Positions 37,301 to 48,626 are shown, numbered from the stretch's first letter. The stretch: DNA of 64,000 bases from Microcebus murinus (GCF_040939455.1 NC_134106.1:74779001-74843000); one strand, 5' to 3'. Notes: generated from the sequence alone by a model not told the origin. Translations and numbers: made by a program.

Positions 37301-37599
37301 TCCTGATTCCCTAAACCTACCCTTCCGGCCTGAGACTGTGGAATTGGCACCTGAGCATTCTTTAAAATGGTTAAATGTCAAAGCTTTCCTTCTGCAGGGT
37401 CCCAGTGTCTTGCCCAACCTAGAGTAAGACAACTTGACCCTTCTGAGGACATGGCCAAAGAGGCCACTACATGCTTTCTAGAACTTTCTGTCAGTCTTCA
37501 CTTTTAAGCATGGCAGGCATTCAGGAATAATTTTAAATGGCCATGTCATACTGTTTCACACTTCTCAGAATTAGTTTACCAATAGGCCCTGATGGCCAT
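34323..37599. other. Unique non-coding sequence
   Basis: More than 3 kb without a recognised gene. A fragment at 37133-37200 ('ttattcattccgaaaagagc', 'tgtgcgctggattctggaga') resembles an L2 3' end. Open frames of 110-150 codons at 34736-35945 are on both strands and have no domain. A CCCT simple repeat lies at about 37095-37112. Confidence 0.45.
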
Positions 37600-37915
37600 C
37601 ACGAGACCCGCTGTGTGCTTGGCACAGTACACACTGCAATGCACATCCAGTTCTCGGCACGGTTGTCCCCTGCTCACGGAGGACTCCCCGAGCACCGTGT
37701 CCTCCCTCCATCTCCCCGCCATTTCTCTCTATCTCATGACACTATTTTATTTTCTTCACAGAACTTACCAATATCAGCATCTATCCTGAATATTCAATTA
37801 TTAATTATTGATATCCCTCTCACTCTACTGCCAAAATTTCTGCTCTGTAAAGGCAGATGACGGTCTGTCTCTTTCCCCAGTCTGTCCCTGCATCTGACGC
37901 TCTGTCAAAAGTATG
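37600..37915 (+). repeat. L2 LINE 3' end
   Basis: 'catgacactattttattttc', 'ttcacagaacttaccaatat', a central 'tattgatatccctctcactc' and 'ctctgtaaaggcagatgacg' followed by 'gtctgtctctttccccagtc' match the order of the L2 3' UTR. Diverged, plus orientation. Confidence 0.6.
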
Positions 37916-38776
37916 GGTTGACTGGGTCCATCCTCTTCTTGCTGCTTCTGGCTGTCAGCAACCCCGCCATGCTGAGCAGCCGTGTTCTGATCGCTGTTTC
38001 GGGGGATGAGGACACTGAATCTCTCTGAGTATGGTAAGTGGCGTTGCAGGGCTGGGGCTCAGGATTTCCTCTGGGAAACCACCCAGCAGAGAAGGTTGAT
38101 CATGAACTCTCTGATGTCTGGGGCGTCAGATTCTCATCCGAAACCAAACTTTCCCTTGCTGATAGATGTCCTCAAGTTAATGTTTATTTGCTCACACACT
38201 GGAAGATTAAATGTCATCCTGTTGTGGAGGGATATGTCCTCACTGGAGCATCTCTGGGTCCTCTTTCCCCTGCAGAACACCATGAAGACCAGGTGAAATG
38301 AGTCCAAAGGTCCGTCCTGCCCTGACCTTCTTCTTATTATTATTATTTTCATTTCTGCTGGTTTCTCTTTGCCCGGTTTTTGGCAGGGGAGAAGGCAGCG
38401 TACAAGGGTAACACAGGCAGCAGGAACAAAGGCCCTAGGGGCTGGGGCCAATGGTGGATGTGCAGACATGCCCCAGGGGTCCTTCACACACACCTACCTC
38501 TGCCACCCCCCCCCAACCCCTGCCTGGTGCCTTGGGAAGAATGGCTTCTCCCCCGTGGTTGCTCCTCCCCTGTGTTCTTGAGCAGAATTCAACTGCATCC
38601 TCAGCCCATTTCCCAGTCTTACTCATTAGGATTATTTATGACATTAAAAAGATGGGAGTCACAGGCTCAGGAAAAACCAGAAATAACTCATATGGTGTTC
38701 TCATCCCCCACTAGGATGATGGGAGAAAGAGCCAAACAGAATTGACTACACAGTTCTAGACAGTTAAGGCCCTGGT
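37916..38776. other. Unique non-coding sequence
   Basis: No gene or named repeat. A short TTA/TTC-rich run lies at about 38331-38350, and a C run with flanking CA units near 38508-38516. Confidence 0.5.
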
Positions 38777-38951
38777 CAGATAGTTCTGACCCCAGAACAC
38801 ATTAGAATTACCCAAGAATTATGAAAAATCCAGAAATCCAGGCCCCACATGGACCAATCCCATCATAATGGGAGGGGGAGGTGCAGATGTCAGTGTTTTT
38901 ACAACTTCTCTAGGAAATTTCAATGCACAGCCTAGGTTGAGAAACATCAAT
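38777..38951 (+). mobile_element. MER5-type hAT-Charlie MITE
   Basis: 'cagatagttctgaccccaga', 'acacattagaattaccc', 'atccaggccccacatggacc' and a right end 'taggttgagaaacatc' match MER5A/MER5B. It lies a few bases from another DNA transposon. Confidence 0.75.
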
Positions 38952-38954
38952 CTA

Positions 38955-39160
38955 GAGCTGTACTCTCCAATACAGTAGCCATAGCCACATAGGATTATGG
39001 GACACTTAAAACATGCTTGTGTACCCAAGGAACTGAATTTTTAAATTTGTTTTTATTTTAGTTAATTTAAATATCCACATGGTGATATGGTTACCAGACA
39101 GGACAGTGCAGATAAAGAGCATGTCTACGATCACAGGAAGTTCTACTGGACAGTGTGGTC
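38955..39160 (+). mobile_element. hAT-Charlie MITE with 'tccaatacagtagcca' end
   Basis: The left end 'gtactctccaatacagtagc' and the right end 'agttctactggacagtgtgg' are approximate inverted copies. The interior 'ggaactgaatttttaaattt' and 'gttaatttaaatatccacat' match a common MITE that I associate with MER33/MER58-type elements. I am unsure of the exact name. Confidence 0.65.
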
Positions 39161-39376
39161 TAGGGGAACCCTGAGTCCCGTAACTGCCGCGTGAAATTAT
39201 GTTGAATCTGAAGGGAGTTTAAGGTCATTCTCTCTGTCCACTAACTTGACTGAAAAGCCCTCCTGTCTTGTGCCTGCAATATATTTTTCATCCACGTTTT
39301 AAGCTGGGGTTTGTGAGCAGCAAAGGTGACATGCTTTCAAAGCACGGCGCTGCAGGATTGAACAGAATTTAAAATA

Positions 39377-39714
39377 TAGCCATGCGCTGCGTAAAGAACG
39401 ACGCTTTGATCAGTGACAGATGGCACGGCACGTGCAATCGGGTGCCACGAGATTACAATAGAGGTGAAAAAATCCCTATCACCTAGTGATGTCGCAGCAC
39501 AGCATGATACCTTTTCTATGTGTAGATGCATTTGGATACACAAATTCTTACCACTGTGTTACCACTGCCTGCAGTGTTCGGTATACAGCAACACACTGTA
39601 TCGGTGCATAACCTAGGTTTGTCTAAGTACACTCCGTGTTGTACTCACAACCATGAAATCACCAAGCCACCCATTTCTCAGATGTAGCCCTGTCGTTAAA
39701 CAATGCATGACTGT
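39377..39714 (-). mobile_element. TcMar-Tigger-type MITE
   Basis: Starts 'catgcgctgcgtaaagaacg' and ends 'cgttaaacaatgcatgactg', approximate inverted repeats typical of Tigger-derived elements with 'catgcgtcgcttaacgacg' termini. The interior 'acctaggtttgtctaagtac' also fits. About 335 bp. Confidence 0.7.
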
Positions 39715-40269
39715 TTCTGTGCAAGTCTGAGGCCGGATCTGAGTCCCTTGGTGTTCGCTTGGTATACTTAGTTTGCATCTTTGAAGACCCAGCCCTGGAA
39801 AGGGAGCTTTCTGAGTCAGTATTTAATGACTGTAATCCAAGAACTTAGGACAGGGCGAGAAGAACTTTTGAAAGAGCAGAGCCCCAGAAGTGCTACCTTT
39901 TGGAGGAGGGAAGGCTCAGCCAGGCGGTACAGTGAGTTCAGCCAGTGTGGGGTAGAGATGGAGAAATAGCAGCCAAAGCTGAATCATTTTCTGCTTATCA
40001 CTCACAGACTGTCAGATTTTCTTTTCTTTCTTTCTTTCTTTTTTTTGTTGGAGGGAAAGCACCTTACGACAAATAATAATACTATTTTGAATTTCGGAGC
40101 TTTCCCTTTTTCAAAGCACTTTACCATGTATGACTTATTTTGTCCTCCCAGCAAGGCCATTAGATAGGCAGGGGAGGGCTTGTCTAGCTCCCCAAGAAAA
40201 ACCTCAATATTTTGAAAAGAATTTAAAAGTAAAGGTTTTGTTTTTTCATTCCTGGCCGTACTCAAGTAC
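39715..40269. other. Unique non-coding sequence
   Basis: No gene or repeat recognised. A TTTC-rich tract lies at 40020-40045. Confidence 0.5.
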
Positions 40270-41515
40270 TTAGTGGCATAACTTGAAGCAAATGGCCATA
40301 GATGTTTGTCCTCCTGCAGTGGATGGTATTTTTAACAGACATGAAGGACTTCACATTTGTTCGTGCTTGTTTCATCCCAGGTTTCTGTGCCTTGACTCTT
40401 TGGGGCCATTTCTTCCTCAGAGTTTTGTGTGATCTGCAAATTTGGTAATTATGCTTTCCAAATTACCTTTAAAATGGTGAGTGGGGCTGGGTGCAGTGGC
40501 TCATGCCTGTAATCCTAGCACTCTGGGAGGCTGAGGTGAGAGGATCGCTTGAGCTGAGGAGTCGAGACTCGCCTGAGCAAGAGCGAGACCCCGTCGGTAT
40601 TAAAGAGAGAAAAATTAGCCCGGTGTCGTGGCATGTGCCTGTAGCCTCAGCTACTCAGGAGGCTGAGGCAGGAGAATTGCTCAAGCCCAGGAGTTTGAGG
40701 CTGCAGTGAGCTGTGATGATACCACTGCACTCTACCCAGGCGACAGAGTGAGACTCTGTCTCAAAAAAGAAAAAAATATGTTAACAAACTAAGACGGCGA
40801 GTGTGACAGAACACAGGGCAGAGCCCTGTGGCTCTCCACAAGGAATGTTCCTGTGTCTTCCACATGTCCCTCATGGGGACCCAGCCACAGGCCGACACTC
40901 TCACTCTGGGGTCCTCAGCGTTCTCATGGGTAGAGCTGCAGAGAGTCATTTTAAACCACACTTGCCGTGGGCAGAGAGCACTGCATCACCCGTCCAGCCG
41001 AGAACTCAGGGGCCGCTTGTCCGCCCTGGCGTCTCCAGCCACTGCAGAGGGAGCAGAGGTGGGCAGGACGGCCATGAAGCAGTTGGCCTTCTCTGGGGAT
41101 GGTTGTCCTACCCGTTGTGGATCTTTCTGGTCCTATAGTCGTCAGGCCCATCTTTTGCATCTTAGATACATAGGATAGGATGAGAGGTTTTCAAATGCTT
41201 TACTGAAAGCAAGACATACTTTCTGGGGCATTCCCCTAATCGACTGTTCTGGTGAAGCTCGTCAAAACAGGAAATGAGGTTAGCATGGAATGACTTTCTC
41301 TTAGAGAACTTGTGTTGCCTCCTAGAGACCACCGCTTTCTTCCCAAAAGCTTGTGAGCCTCGTTTCATGCCTCTTCTGGGTTGCCCTGGAAATCGGAGGG
41401 AGTCTGCTCTTCTGCAGTCTTTGGAAGCCATTGCTTTCAAAAACAGTGGTGACGTTTGCTCGTTCCCAGCCTTCCAGATTTTCTTCCTTTCACTCCAGTA
41501 TCTCTAAGATGTTTG
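40270..41515 (-). mobile_element. CR1/L3-type LINE reverse transcriptase fossil
   Basis: On the plus strand the text reads like an inverted CR1/L3 element: 'aaggacttcacatttgttcg', 'gatctgcaaatttggtaatt', 'gcagagccctgtggctctcc', 'ttcaaatgctttactgaaag', 'ggcattcccctaatcgactg', 'caggaaatgaggttagcatg' and 'gtgacgtttgctcgttccca', all in the expected order. Minus-strand translation at 41162-41440 keeps HANLISCFDELHQ, where the family has a conserved T/ANLISFFD-like segment. The following catalytic YLDFSKAFD-like motif has decayed to YVLLSVKHLK, losing the aspartate. The Alu at 40485-40790 splits the element. Nearly 950 bp remain, long for so old a family. Confidence 0.8.
40485..40790 (+). mobile_element. 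Full-length strepsirrhine-type Alu
   Basis: Dimeric 7SL-derived SINE with both arms: 'ggctgggtgcagtggctcat', 'gatcgcttgagctgagg', then a middle A-poor linker, 'agctactcaggaggctgagg' and the right-arm terminus 'gtgagactctgtctc' plus an A tail. 'tagcactctgggag', 'gcctgagcaagagcgagacc' and 'gcactctacccaggcgacag' differ from human Alus and agree with my memory of lemur/galago Alus. RNA polymerase III A- and B-box regions are present but diverged. It is inserted in the CR1/L3 fossil, whose text resumes around 40777-40805. Confidence 0.9.
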
Positions 41516-43689
41516 TGGGTTTGTCTGAAGTTAGATCTGCACGCACTTTAACCACAACACATATGTGGTTGAGGCAAGGGCTGGGTTCCCATGCCCAGGC
41601 TGAAGGGGTCACATGCGGCTCCCTGGCATGGGCCTTGGGCAGCTCCTTCCCTTAAGGAGCTGTTCGACCCACATGCTCCCACTTGATCAGGGATGCATTA
41701 TGAGAAAACTAACCCAGCGGAGATGAAAACTTAGTGGGAACAATGGGCTCTCCTCTGCTGCTCCATATGTGAGCATTTGGCTCAGACGTGCACAGGCTGA
41801 AACAGCTGGGCTGGCTTCATTGAAGTGAATTCCCATGTTGGGTTCTCTGACTCTGTTATCAAAAGCAGTGAGGGTTTCATATCTAGGCAAGCTGCATCAT
41901 GCTTATCTTCACTGAGGCGTTCTGACAAATGGCTGTACTTGAAATTTCCAGATTTAAATGTCATTTTTATTAATACTAAAGTACTTTTGAGTCACAGTTG
42001 CTTTTATGTAGTAGAAGGGAGTCAGTCTGAGGAATGTCTGACCTTGACTCGCAGGTGTTTGACGGGGGCTGTTGTCTCCGAACACTAGACTTGGATTACC
42101 TTTCAGAGATCCACCGACCCTTGCATTATGCCCTCATTTCTGGAATCACGGGTCTGTTTCTCTTTTTACGTGACTTAGCAGGACTTTGAAAACTGTCCTG
42201 AGTTCCCACAGGTGTAATGGGTCAGATTCCAGTTCCTTCTCCTTCAGCCCTGGGTGGACCTGCCTCACTCTACTCAGGTCTGGAGTAACTGTGTTTACAG
42301 TGATGGTTGCCTGTGTCGATGGATCAATAAATATGCACCTCCATCATAATCCCAGCTACCATCTTAAGGCTCTAGTTTGCTCTAGATACATCTTTTGGTG
42401 ATTTACAACATTATCTCTGGCTATCATAGCAGGCCCTGGAGGCAGGATTACCACCCTTTGTTTCAGTTAAGGAATCTGAGTTTTATATTTTAGTAGGATA
42501 ATCAATTTGCTCCATATCAGAAAACCAGCCCCGTGACAGCGCATCCTGGTGTCCATCCAGAGCAGTCTGGCTTCACGCCACCTCTCTATGATGCTGCCCC
42601 TTTGCATCACATGTTGTGAGCAGTATAAGCAAATGCCATTTTTCTCAAAAAGCACTGTGTGGTGAGCGACGGTTGGGAAGGGAGACGCCAGAGCCTAAGT
42701 GAAAAGGGGGCTGGTGGAAGTCGGCAGTGGGTGCTGAGTCCTCTGCACCCCTCTTGCTGCAGCCCCCACTTGAATCTCCCCGGCCGTGGTCGCTGGCGGC
42801 CTCACTGGCCCTGTGTCTTGCCAGGGTTGTGCGAGGATCCGCAAGGGCCGGGTGGGGGCAGACATCTTCTCTGAAAACTGCCTGCTATTCAACGGTGTGG
42901 TCGCTGGGGCAGAAAGGCAGACCCCTCCCCCCAAATCCTGGTACAAGGATCTGCATTTCAGCAAGATCCCAGGGCACTGCCCACGGTTGCTCGCTGTGCG
43001 CTTCACACCTGCCTTGCCAAGGTGCCGAGCACGTTTGTAGAATGAGTTCTTTTGAGGCATGAGTCAGGGGTGGGGACATCAGGTACGGACTCCTGGGGGC
43101 CCAGGCAGCTTCCACCCATCAGCTAATGGGGTGTTTGAGAATAGACTTGAAGAAAAGGAACAGCTGAGAAACCATGAGATGGGTTCCACCTACAGAAGGG
43201 GTCATTGCTGCCATTCGAGGAAGAGAAGCAAAAGTAAGGAAAATATACTGTCAAAAACTATTACTGTCCCGCCTCTAGCTCTCACCACCAGTTCCTATTC
43301 CATTATTTTTATCTCCAAGGCCTTGGTAGGCAGCAGAACATGACTGACTCTGTACCTGTTGCCCCTGGTCCCCATAGGCAGGGTGAGCATGTCCCCTGGT
43401 TAGCTCAGGATGGTCGGGTCCATGTCCGTTAGAAATCAACTTGGAATTCCTTTCAGCTCTGCCTTTCACTCTGAAGCATGCCCTGGTTTGAACCTTTCTT
43501 TAGGTTGTCTTATGTCTGCTTGTATATGTCCCCAAGGAGATGCTTTACAAGTACTGTCTCCTTAACATGGGGGCCACCTCTCTAAGAAGGAACAGTGTTT
43601 GGCAGTTCCCCCACAGTTCTGCCAGCACTGCTTTAGAATAAGCAGAGTCAGCCATGGGGGAGTGAGAATGAGTGTGTACACTTGCACAT
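41516..43689. other. Unique non-coding sequence
   Basis: About 2.2 kb with no supported gene. 42440-42560 has a faint MIR-like phrase ('gtttcagttaaggaatctga') that is too weak to call. 42660-43050 is GC-rich with overlapping frames on both strands. Confidence 0.45.
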
Positions 43690-44235
43690 TCGTGTGAAGG
43701 GTGTGTGCATGTGTGTGTGCAATATGCTCATGTGGGTACTGTGTATATGCACATGTGACACGAGTATGTGATGTCTATGAGGTTATAGGGTGTCTGGCAC
43801 ATGGCACCTGTGTGCAGGTGGGGCAGGTATCTGTGGTGTGTGCATGTGTGTCTATGGTATGTGTGCACATGTGTATGTTTTTGCATATGTGCCTGTGTGT
43901 TTTTGTGTGTGGTGTGGTATGCTGTGTGGGAGTGCATGGGTAGATATGAATGTGGGTAGCTGGTGGATGTGTACATGCATGTGAGGTGTGCGTGTATGTG
44001 GGTATAATGTGTGCAGTGTGGGTGAACGTTCCTGTATGTTTGTGTGCAGTATCATGTGTGTGGTGTGTGTGCCTTATGTGTGGCTGGGTGTGGGTGTCTG
44101 TGGTGCCTGTGCACGTGCGTGCATGTGGGTATCCGCGCTGCGTGGGGTAAGGTGTCTGTGATGTGTGCACGTGGGTGCGGGTGGTGGTATGTGTGGGTGA
44201 GGGTGGTGGCTGTTTGCTGGCAGCTGTGTGGGTGT
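43690..44235. repeat. TG-rich degenerate minisatellite-like region
   Basis: More than 500 bp dominated by irregular TGTG, TGTGCATG and TGGGTGTG units with no fixed period. Frames through it give runs of V, C, H and T on either strand that are artefacts of the repeat. Alternating purine-pyrimidine DNA of this length could form Z-DNA. Confidence 0.85.
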
Positions 44236-45064
44236 GTGGTGGGTAGATAGAATGGCTGTAGGTGACACATGGCCACGTGTGCCTCCTGGGCGTGTGTGGG
44301 GTTGTTCACAGGCCCACTGCAGACTGGAGCACGGCTCCATGTGCACCACCTGTAGGGGAAGGCTCTAGGCCCTGGGAGCTGGCAGAGAAGGGGTCTCACC
44401 ATTGCCTGCGCAAGGGCACCCACTGTGGCCACGACCACCCTCCTGGAAGCCACTGGGCACAGTGGCATTGCTGGGTAGGGCAGGAATGTGGCCCACGGGC
44501 AATGAGTGCAGACCTGATCCCCCTGGCCCCAGAGCCCCCGGGGGCGGGCCCTGGCTGTGCGGTTCCCGTCCAGCTAGCGCCCGGTGCACAGCGGGGCTTC
44601 TGGACCGATGTGTCCAGGGTGGAGTCACTGAATGGAAGCCCCTTCCCCTGCCCTGCTCCATGACATAAAGGCTCCAGTTTCGTGTCCAGTCTCCAAGATG
44701 GAGGAGAGATGAGTCCCTCCCCCATCCGTCTGGCAGCGTTCCCAACGTGCTTCCTCCCGCAGGCCCTGCACAGGAGGCCAGGCCCAGGCTTCGGGGTCCC
44801 TCTCTCTCACTGCTGGGCCTCCTCCCTGATCTACTCAGCTGCAAGACGCTGCTGGGTGGAGGGCGGCCCACCGGGCCCCCTGGGACCTGAAAGAGCACGG
44901 CTCATGTTACTAAGGGCCACCTGACTCTCCCTGATCTGTCTGTCACTGAGGCAAGAGTGACCCAGGAATGCAGGTCTGCAGACGGAAGATCAGTGCTGGG
45001 CCCCTCTTTTAGGGTGGAGGAAATGGAGACGTGGCCTGGCCTGCTTTGCACGGCCTGCTGTTGG
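44236..45064. other. GC-rich unique sequence
   Basis: No recognised gene. A 177-codon minus-strand frame (44365-44898) is rich in P, G, R and S and overlaps a 133-codon plus-strand frame; GC-rich DNA low in stops explains both. Confidence 0.5.
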
Positions 45065-45226
45065 TTGTCGATCCCTCTCAGCCTCAGTTTCCAAATCCGT
45101 AAACTAGGAAGAATAACGCTTACCGCACAGGCACGGGGGGTACTTGCAATAGCGTACAAAAGCACTTAGCATAACACCAGGCATGGAGTACAGAGTCAAT
45201 GAACGGTGGCTATCCTGTTATCATTT
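45065..45226 (+). repeat. MIR SINE 3' part
   Basis: 'cctcagtttccaaatccgta', 'aactaggaagaataacgctt', 'aaagcacttagcataacacc' and 'aggcatggagtacagagtca' follow the right half of MIR in order. Plus orientation. Confidence 0.8.
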
Positions 45227-46366
45227 TAATTGATAAAAATGGAGCGTTTTTTTTTTAAATAAATATATCAGGAAGTAGCCAGACATGTCATCAGAAAATA
45301 CTCTGAAGGAGTCCTAATGATCTTAGCCATGAAATATAAACTATCAAAAAAAAAAAAAAAAAGACAAGAAAATCTAGAAAGAAGGGATGGCAGTAGTCTC
45401 AGAATAAAAATAGTGCAGAGAGTGTGAGAACAGGCACGGGGCCGGCCAGCCTGCCCATGGGGCTCCCCCTGCCCGTGACGGCGGGCCCGGGCCGGGTCCC
45501 GAATCTGCAGTGCCAGATGCGGTATAGGAACAGTGATTTGCCCTAATGTAAATATTTTGATGTCTTTCTTTTCCTGAACTTTTAACCTTGCTGGTAAACA
45601 GAGTACATACAGTAAATGAATTGTTTTTCTGAGAACTGAATTTTGAGGAAATAGGGGGGGAAAGAAGGATTTTTATTAGCTAATCGTCAGTCTGGCGCAT
45701 GGTTGAAAACACCCTCTGTTTCTTAACTCTGCTTCAGGAAGACACTTGACCACTCAAAATAGCTTTGCTTTAGTTCATGAGAGAAAACCCATGAAAATAC
45801 ATAAAGATGCCAATTCAAAGTTAGCAAAACTTACAAAGGCAAAAGAGGGGAAAGTCATTTCGTAGAAGGTGTCTGAGATAAGAAAAACAATCAATCCATC
45901 TCTGATTTGTTGTTTCTCATTAGAAACTCCTCGTTCTCCATGTCCATCCATCCTAACTTCTGACAGGTTGCAAGGGAAGTGAAGAGTAAAGCTTAAGATA
46001 GGCTTTTAGTATCCCAGGAGCGACACATCGTCTTTACGCACAAATGCTGACCAGGCTCATGGATTGTGCAGGCTGTTTTTGTGACATAGGAGGACGGTAA
46101 CAGGAACCACACCTCAGTCCCACCACCAGCTTTTCACTTGAAAGTGTCATAGCATCCCCACCCTGTCGTTTCCTTAGCTGTTAAATGATGACGTGACTTC
46201 TTGGCTTCCAAGCCCCAAGGAGGTGCCAGAACATTAAGTCTGCAAAGTGCTTTGAATTATCTGGAGGAAGAAAGAAACTCTCTTGATCCAGAGTTGTGAT
46301 GTTGTCTCACCAACATGGTAGCATCCTCTAGGGTTGACAAGATGTGGTGGCAACCCCAGCTTGAAG

Positions 46367-46368
<2 letters not shown>
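45227..46368. other. Unique non-coding sequence with small CpG patch
   Basis: No gene found. A run of A at 45345-45362 lies in AT-rich DNA. A compact GC block at 45433-45525 has about nine CpGs in 95 bp ('gtgacggcgggcccgggccg'), isolated between AT-rich flanks. The remainder is AT-moderate unique sequence. Confidence 0.45.

Positions 46369-46441
<73 letters not shown>
46369..46441. repeat. (CT)n microsatellite
   Basis: About 72 bp of uninterrupted CT, a perfect polypyrimidine mirror repeat. Expected to be length-variable and triplex-forming. Confidence 0.97.
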
Positions 46442-46443
<2 letters not shown>

Positions 46444-46934
46444 GGGACACCTATGGCTTTTGTGCCTGTTCAGCTGAATGCTGGCAGCGTCTGTCTTCCA
46501 AATAATGCTCCCCCTGTCAGAAGGTAACTGAGCACTCTGAGAATAAATATTTCCAGTCTGCTAAGATCCATGGCAGTGTTGCTAGGACCTCCAGGGAAGT
46601 TTCCTTGCTGTCTTAGAAGGAGGAGGAAGAGGAGACGGAAGCGGAAAAGATGAAACAAATCGCCAAAACTTTTTTAAGGATGGGACTGAAAGAAGCCACA
46701 GTATTAAGAGAGGCAGCTCGTGGGAAGCCAATACCTAACACTCTCAGGCTCCATCCTTTGCCTCTCCTTTTCCTTTCAGAATAAATTAAAGTATCGGCCA
46801 AAATCCAAGTTGTGTGTGTGGTATCGTTATCTGATTGACCTCCTACTCCTAATCACATCTTATCTTTGCTTGTAAATTATTAGCACCTCCTTCCTGTTCT
46901 CCAGGCATGCTGCTTCTTTAAATGTTATGTATGG
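46442..46934. other. Unique sequence between microsatellites
   Basis: No gene or named repeat. A purine-rich stretch (GGAGGAAGAGGAGACGG) lies near 46620-46640. Confidence 0.5.

Positions 46935-46975
<41 letters not shown>
46935..46975. repeat. (CA)n microsatellite
   Basis: About 20 uninterrupted CA units. Confidence 0.97.
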
Positions 46976-46976
<1 letters not shown>

Positions 46977-48274
46977 CTGCTCTGAAGACAGACTTAGCTA
47001 CTGAGAGGTCTTCAGTCCTCTGCAATTCATGAGCGGATTTGGTCTGGAAGGCCTGGCTGACATTATTAGCAAACTGTTCACACACACTCCAGCAGCCCTG
47101 CGCATAGCCACTCCCACTGAGGCAAACAAGGTGAGCCATCAGATCAAACACGGAAGGATGGAAATCTCACTCATTTTCTTGCCTGGATCCTTTCTGATCG
47201 ACAGAGAGTACCTGTCAGTGCAAAATTTGTCAAGACTGGTAAGTCTGAGGATTCATTTGTAAGGCTGTATTAATAAAATATTTTCGAGAAATTTGGTTGC
47301 CTCTGGTTAACGTTATTCTTTTCCCCTTTGATTCATTTCAAACTATTTAGATTGGAAAATTGTGTGCTATTTTAAGATGCAGCCATAATCTTGAAGAACT
47401 GATTTTGTTGCGACGGTGCTTGTCCTCACTGGCCTTGTCTGTTGGTTGGTCCTTGTTTCTCTGAGGCTCCTCCTCTCTGGGGTCATGTCGGTCACCATGC
47501 AGCCAACAGTTCTCTAGCCAGATGACGTTTAGGAGTTTTTAAGTCAGAGAGTACATGGGTAGTGTTAATGAATATAGCTCCTAGGTGTGTGTGTGTGCCT
47601 ATGTGGAAATTGTTTGCAAATGTCTTGAAAGTTCTTTGCAAAATTACATCAGTACATGTATGTCAGTTGTGTTGTGCACGTAGACATGCCTCATTACGAG
47701 ATAGATTTTAAAGTCCTCCTTCCATTAGTAAATATGTGTTCCCTGAAAATAAGTCATTACAGCTGCTGCCACCTTCAAAACTCCTTCTGCTCTCCTCTCT
47801 CACCCCAGCCTCTGTAGGAGAAAGGGCTCCCTCTGCTTATCGCCCTACTTGTCACAAGTTGGGGGGCTATTTCTTTGTCTAACTTAATGTTTCTTGCTTT
47901 GAGTTCAAACTGGGAAATTCTCATGAGTACGGGGGAAGGGGGAGTAGTGTCTACTTTAAATCTGTTGCAATACACTGGCATAAGTGGCAAAACAAAATGC
48001 ACAAGACTAGAAAGTCTGAGACCCTCTTAGAGAAAACATTACAACATTGTAGTGACCACGTTACGTGGGACTTTGGGGTCTCCTAAAAGTAACACGTCGA
48101 GGTGTCATGTAGCTCCCCACCATGCCTACGGAATGGAAAAAGTTTTAGTTTGATATATGCCAGTGTTTCGAGACTTTGGCATAAAGTTTCTGGACTTTCG
48201 CATAAAATACAGTCTCCCCTTATTTCTCCCTAAATTCAAGAAGAAATGAATCTTTCCATCAAATTGAGATAGGG
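46976..48274. other. Unique sequence with a possible exon-like segment
   Basis: No gene confirmed. At 47029-47262 there is an open frame of 77 codons, and ctggtaagt at 47236-47244 matches the 5' splice-site consensus. I see no convincing acceptor upstream, where a (CA)n tract lies instead of a polypyrimidine tract. The segment could equally be a conserved non-coding element. The rest is ordinary unique DNA. Confidence 0.35.
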
Positions 48275-48472
48275 ACCTAACATTTCTTGAACATCTAGAG
48301 TGTATATTCTGAAAAGCACTTCTGCCTATTCATCCATAGCCCAATGAGGCAGGTAGTAGCTTCATCCCATTTAGACAAGGAGAAACGAAGAGTAGGGAAG
48401 GAACTCGCCCAAAACGACCCAGTTAAGAAATGGCAAATCCCATACTCAAAGTAGGCTTGTTTAGCCAAACTC
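48275..48472 (+). repeat. MIR SINE
   Basis: 'ctaacatttcttgaacatct', 'gcccaatgaggcaggtagta', 'catcccatttagacaaggag' and 'gaactcgcccaaaacgaccc' follow the MIR order in plus orientation. Confidence 0.75.
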
Positions 48473-48494
48473 CTTAAAATGTCAACCTACTCAG

Positions 48495-48626
48495 TCTGCA
48501 AAATAACTCTATGTGGTTGGTATTATTATCTCCAATTTATCACCAATACACCAGGCCCAAGGCAAAGTGACACAAGTAAAAGCCAGTGTGACCAGAATTG
48601 GAGCTCAGCCCTGTCTGGCTCCCATC
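48495..48626 (+). repeat. Second MIR SINE fragment
   Basis: 'tatgtggttggtattattat', 'ctccaatttatcaccaatac' and 'ggagctcagccctgtctggc' repeat MIR landmarks immediately after the previous MIR, so this is an independent copy in the same orientation. Confidence 0.6.

Noticed and set aside
42440..42560. Possible MIR fragment
   Set aside because: Similarity is limited to one phrase and is too weak to call.
43700..44470. Histidine/threonine-rich and cysteine/valine-rich frames
   Set aside because: Pure artefacts of the TG/CA repeat read in different frames.
44365..44898. 177-codon minus-strand open frame
   Set aside because: P/G/R/S-rich, overlapped by an open frame on the opposite strand. Explained by GC content.
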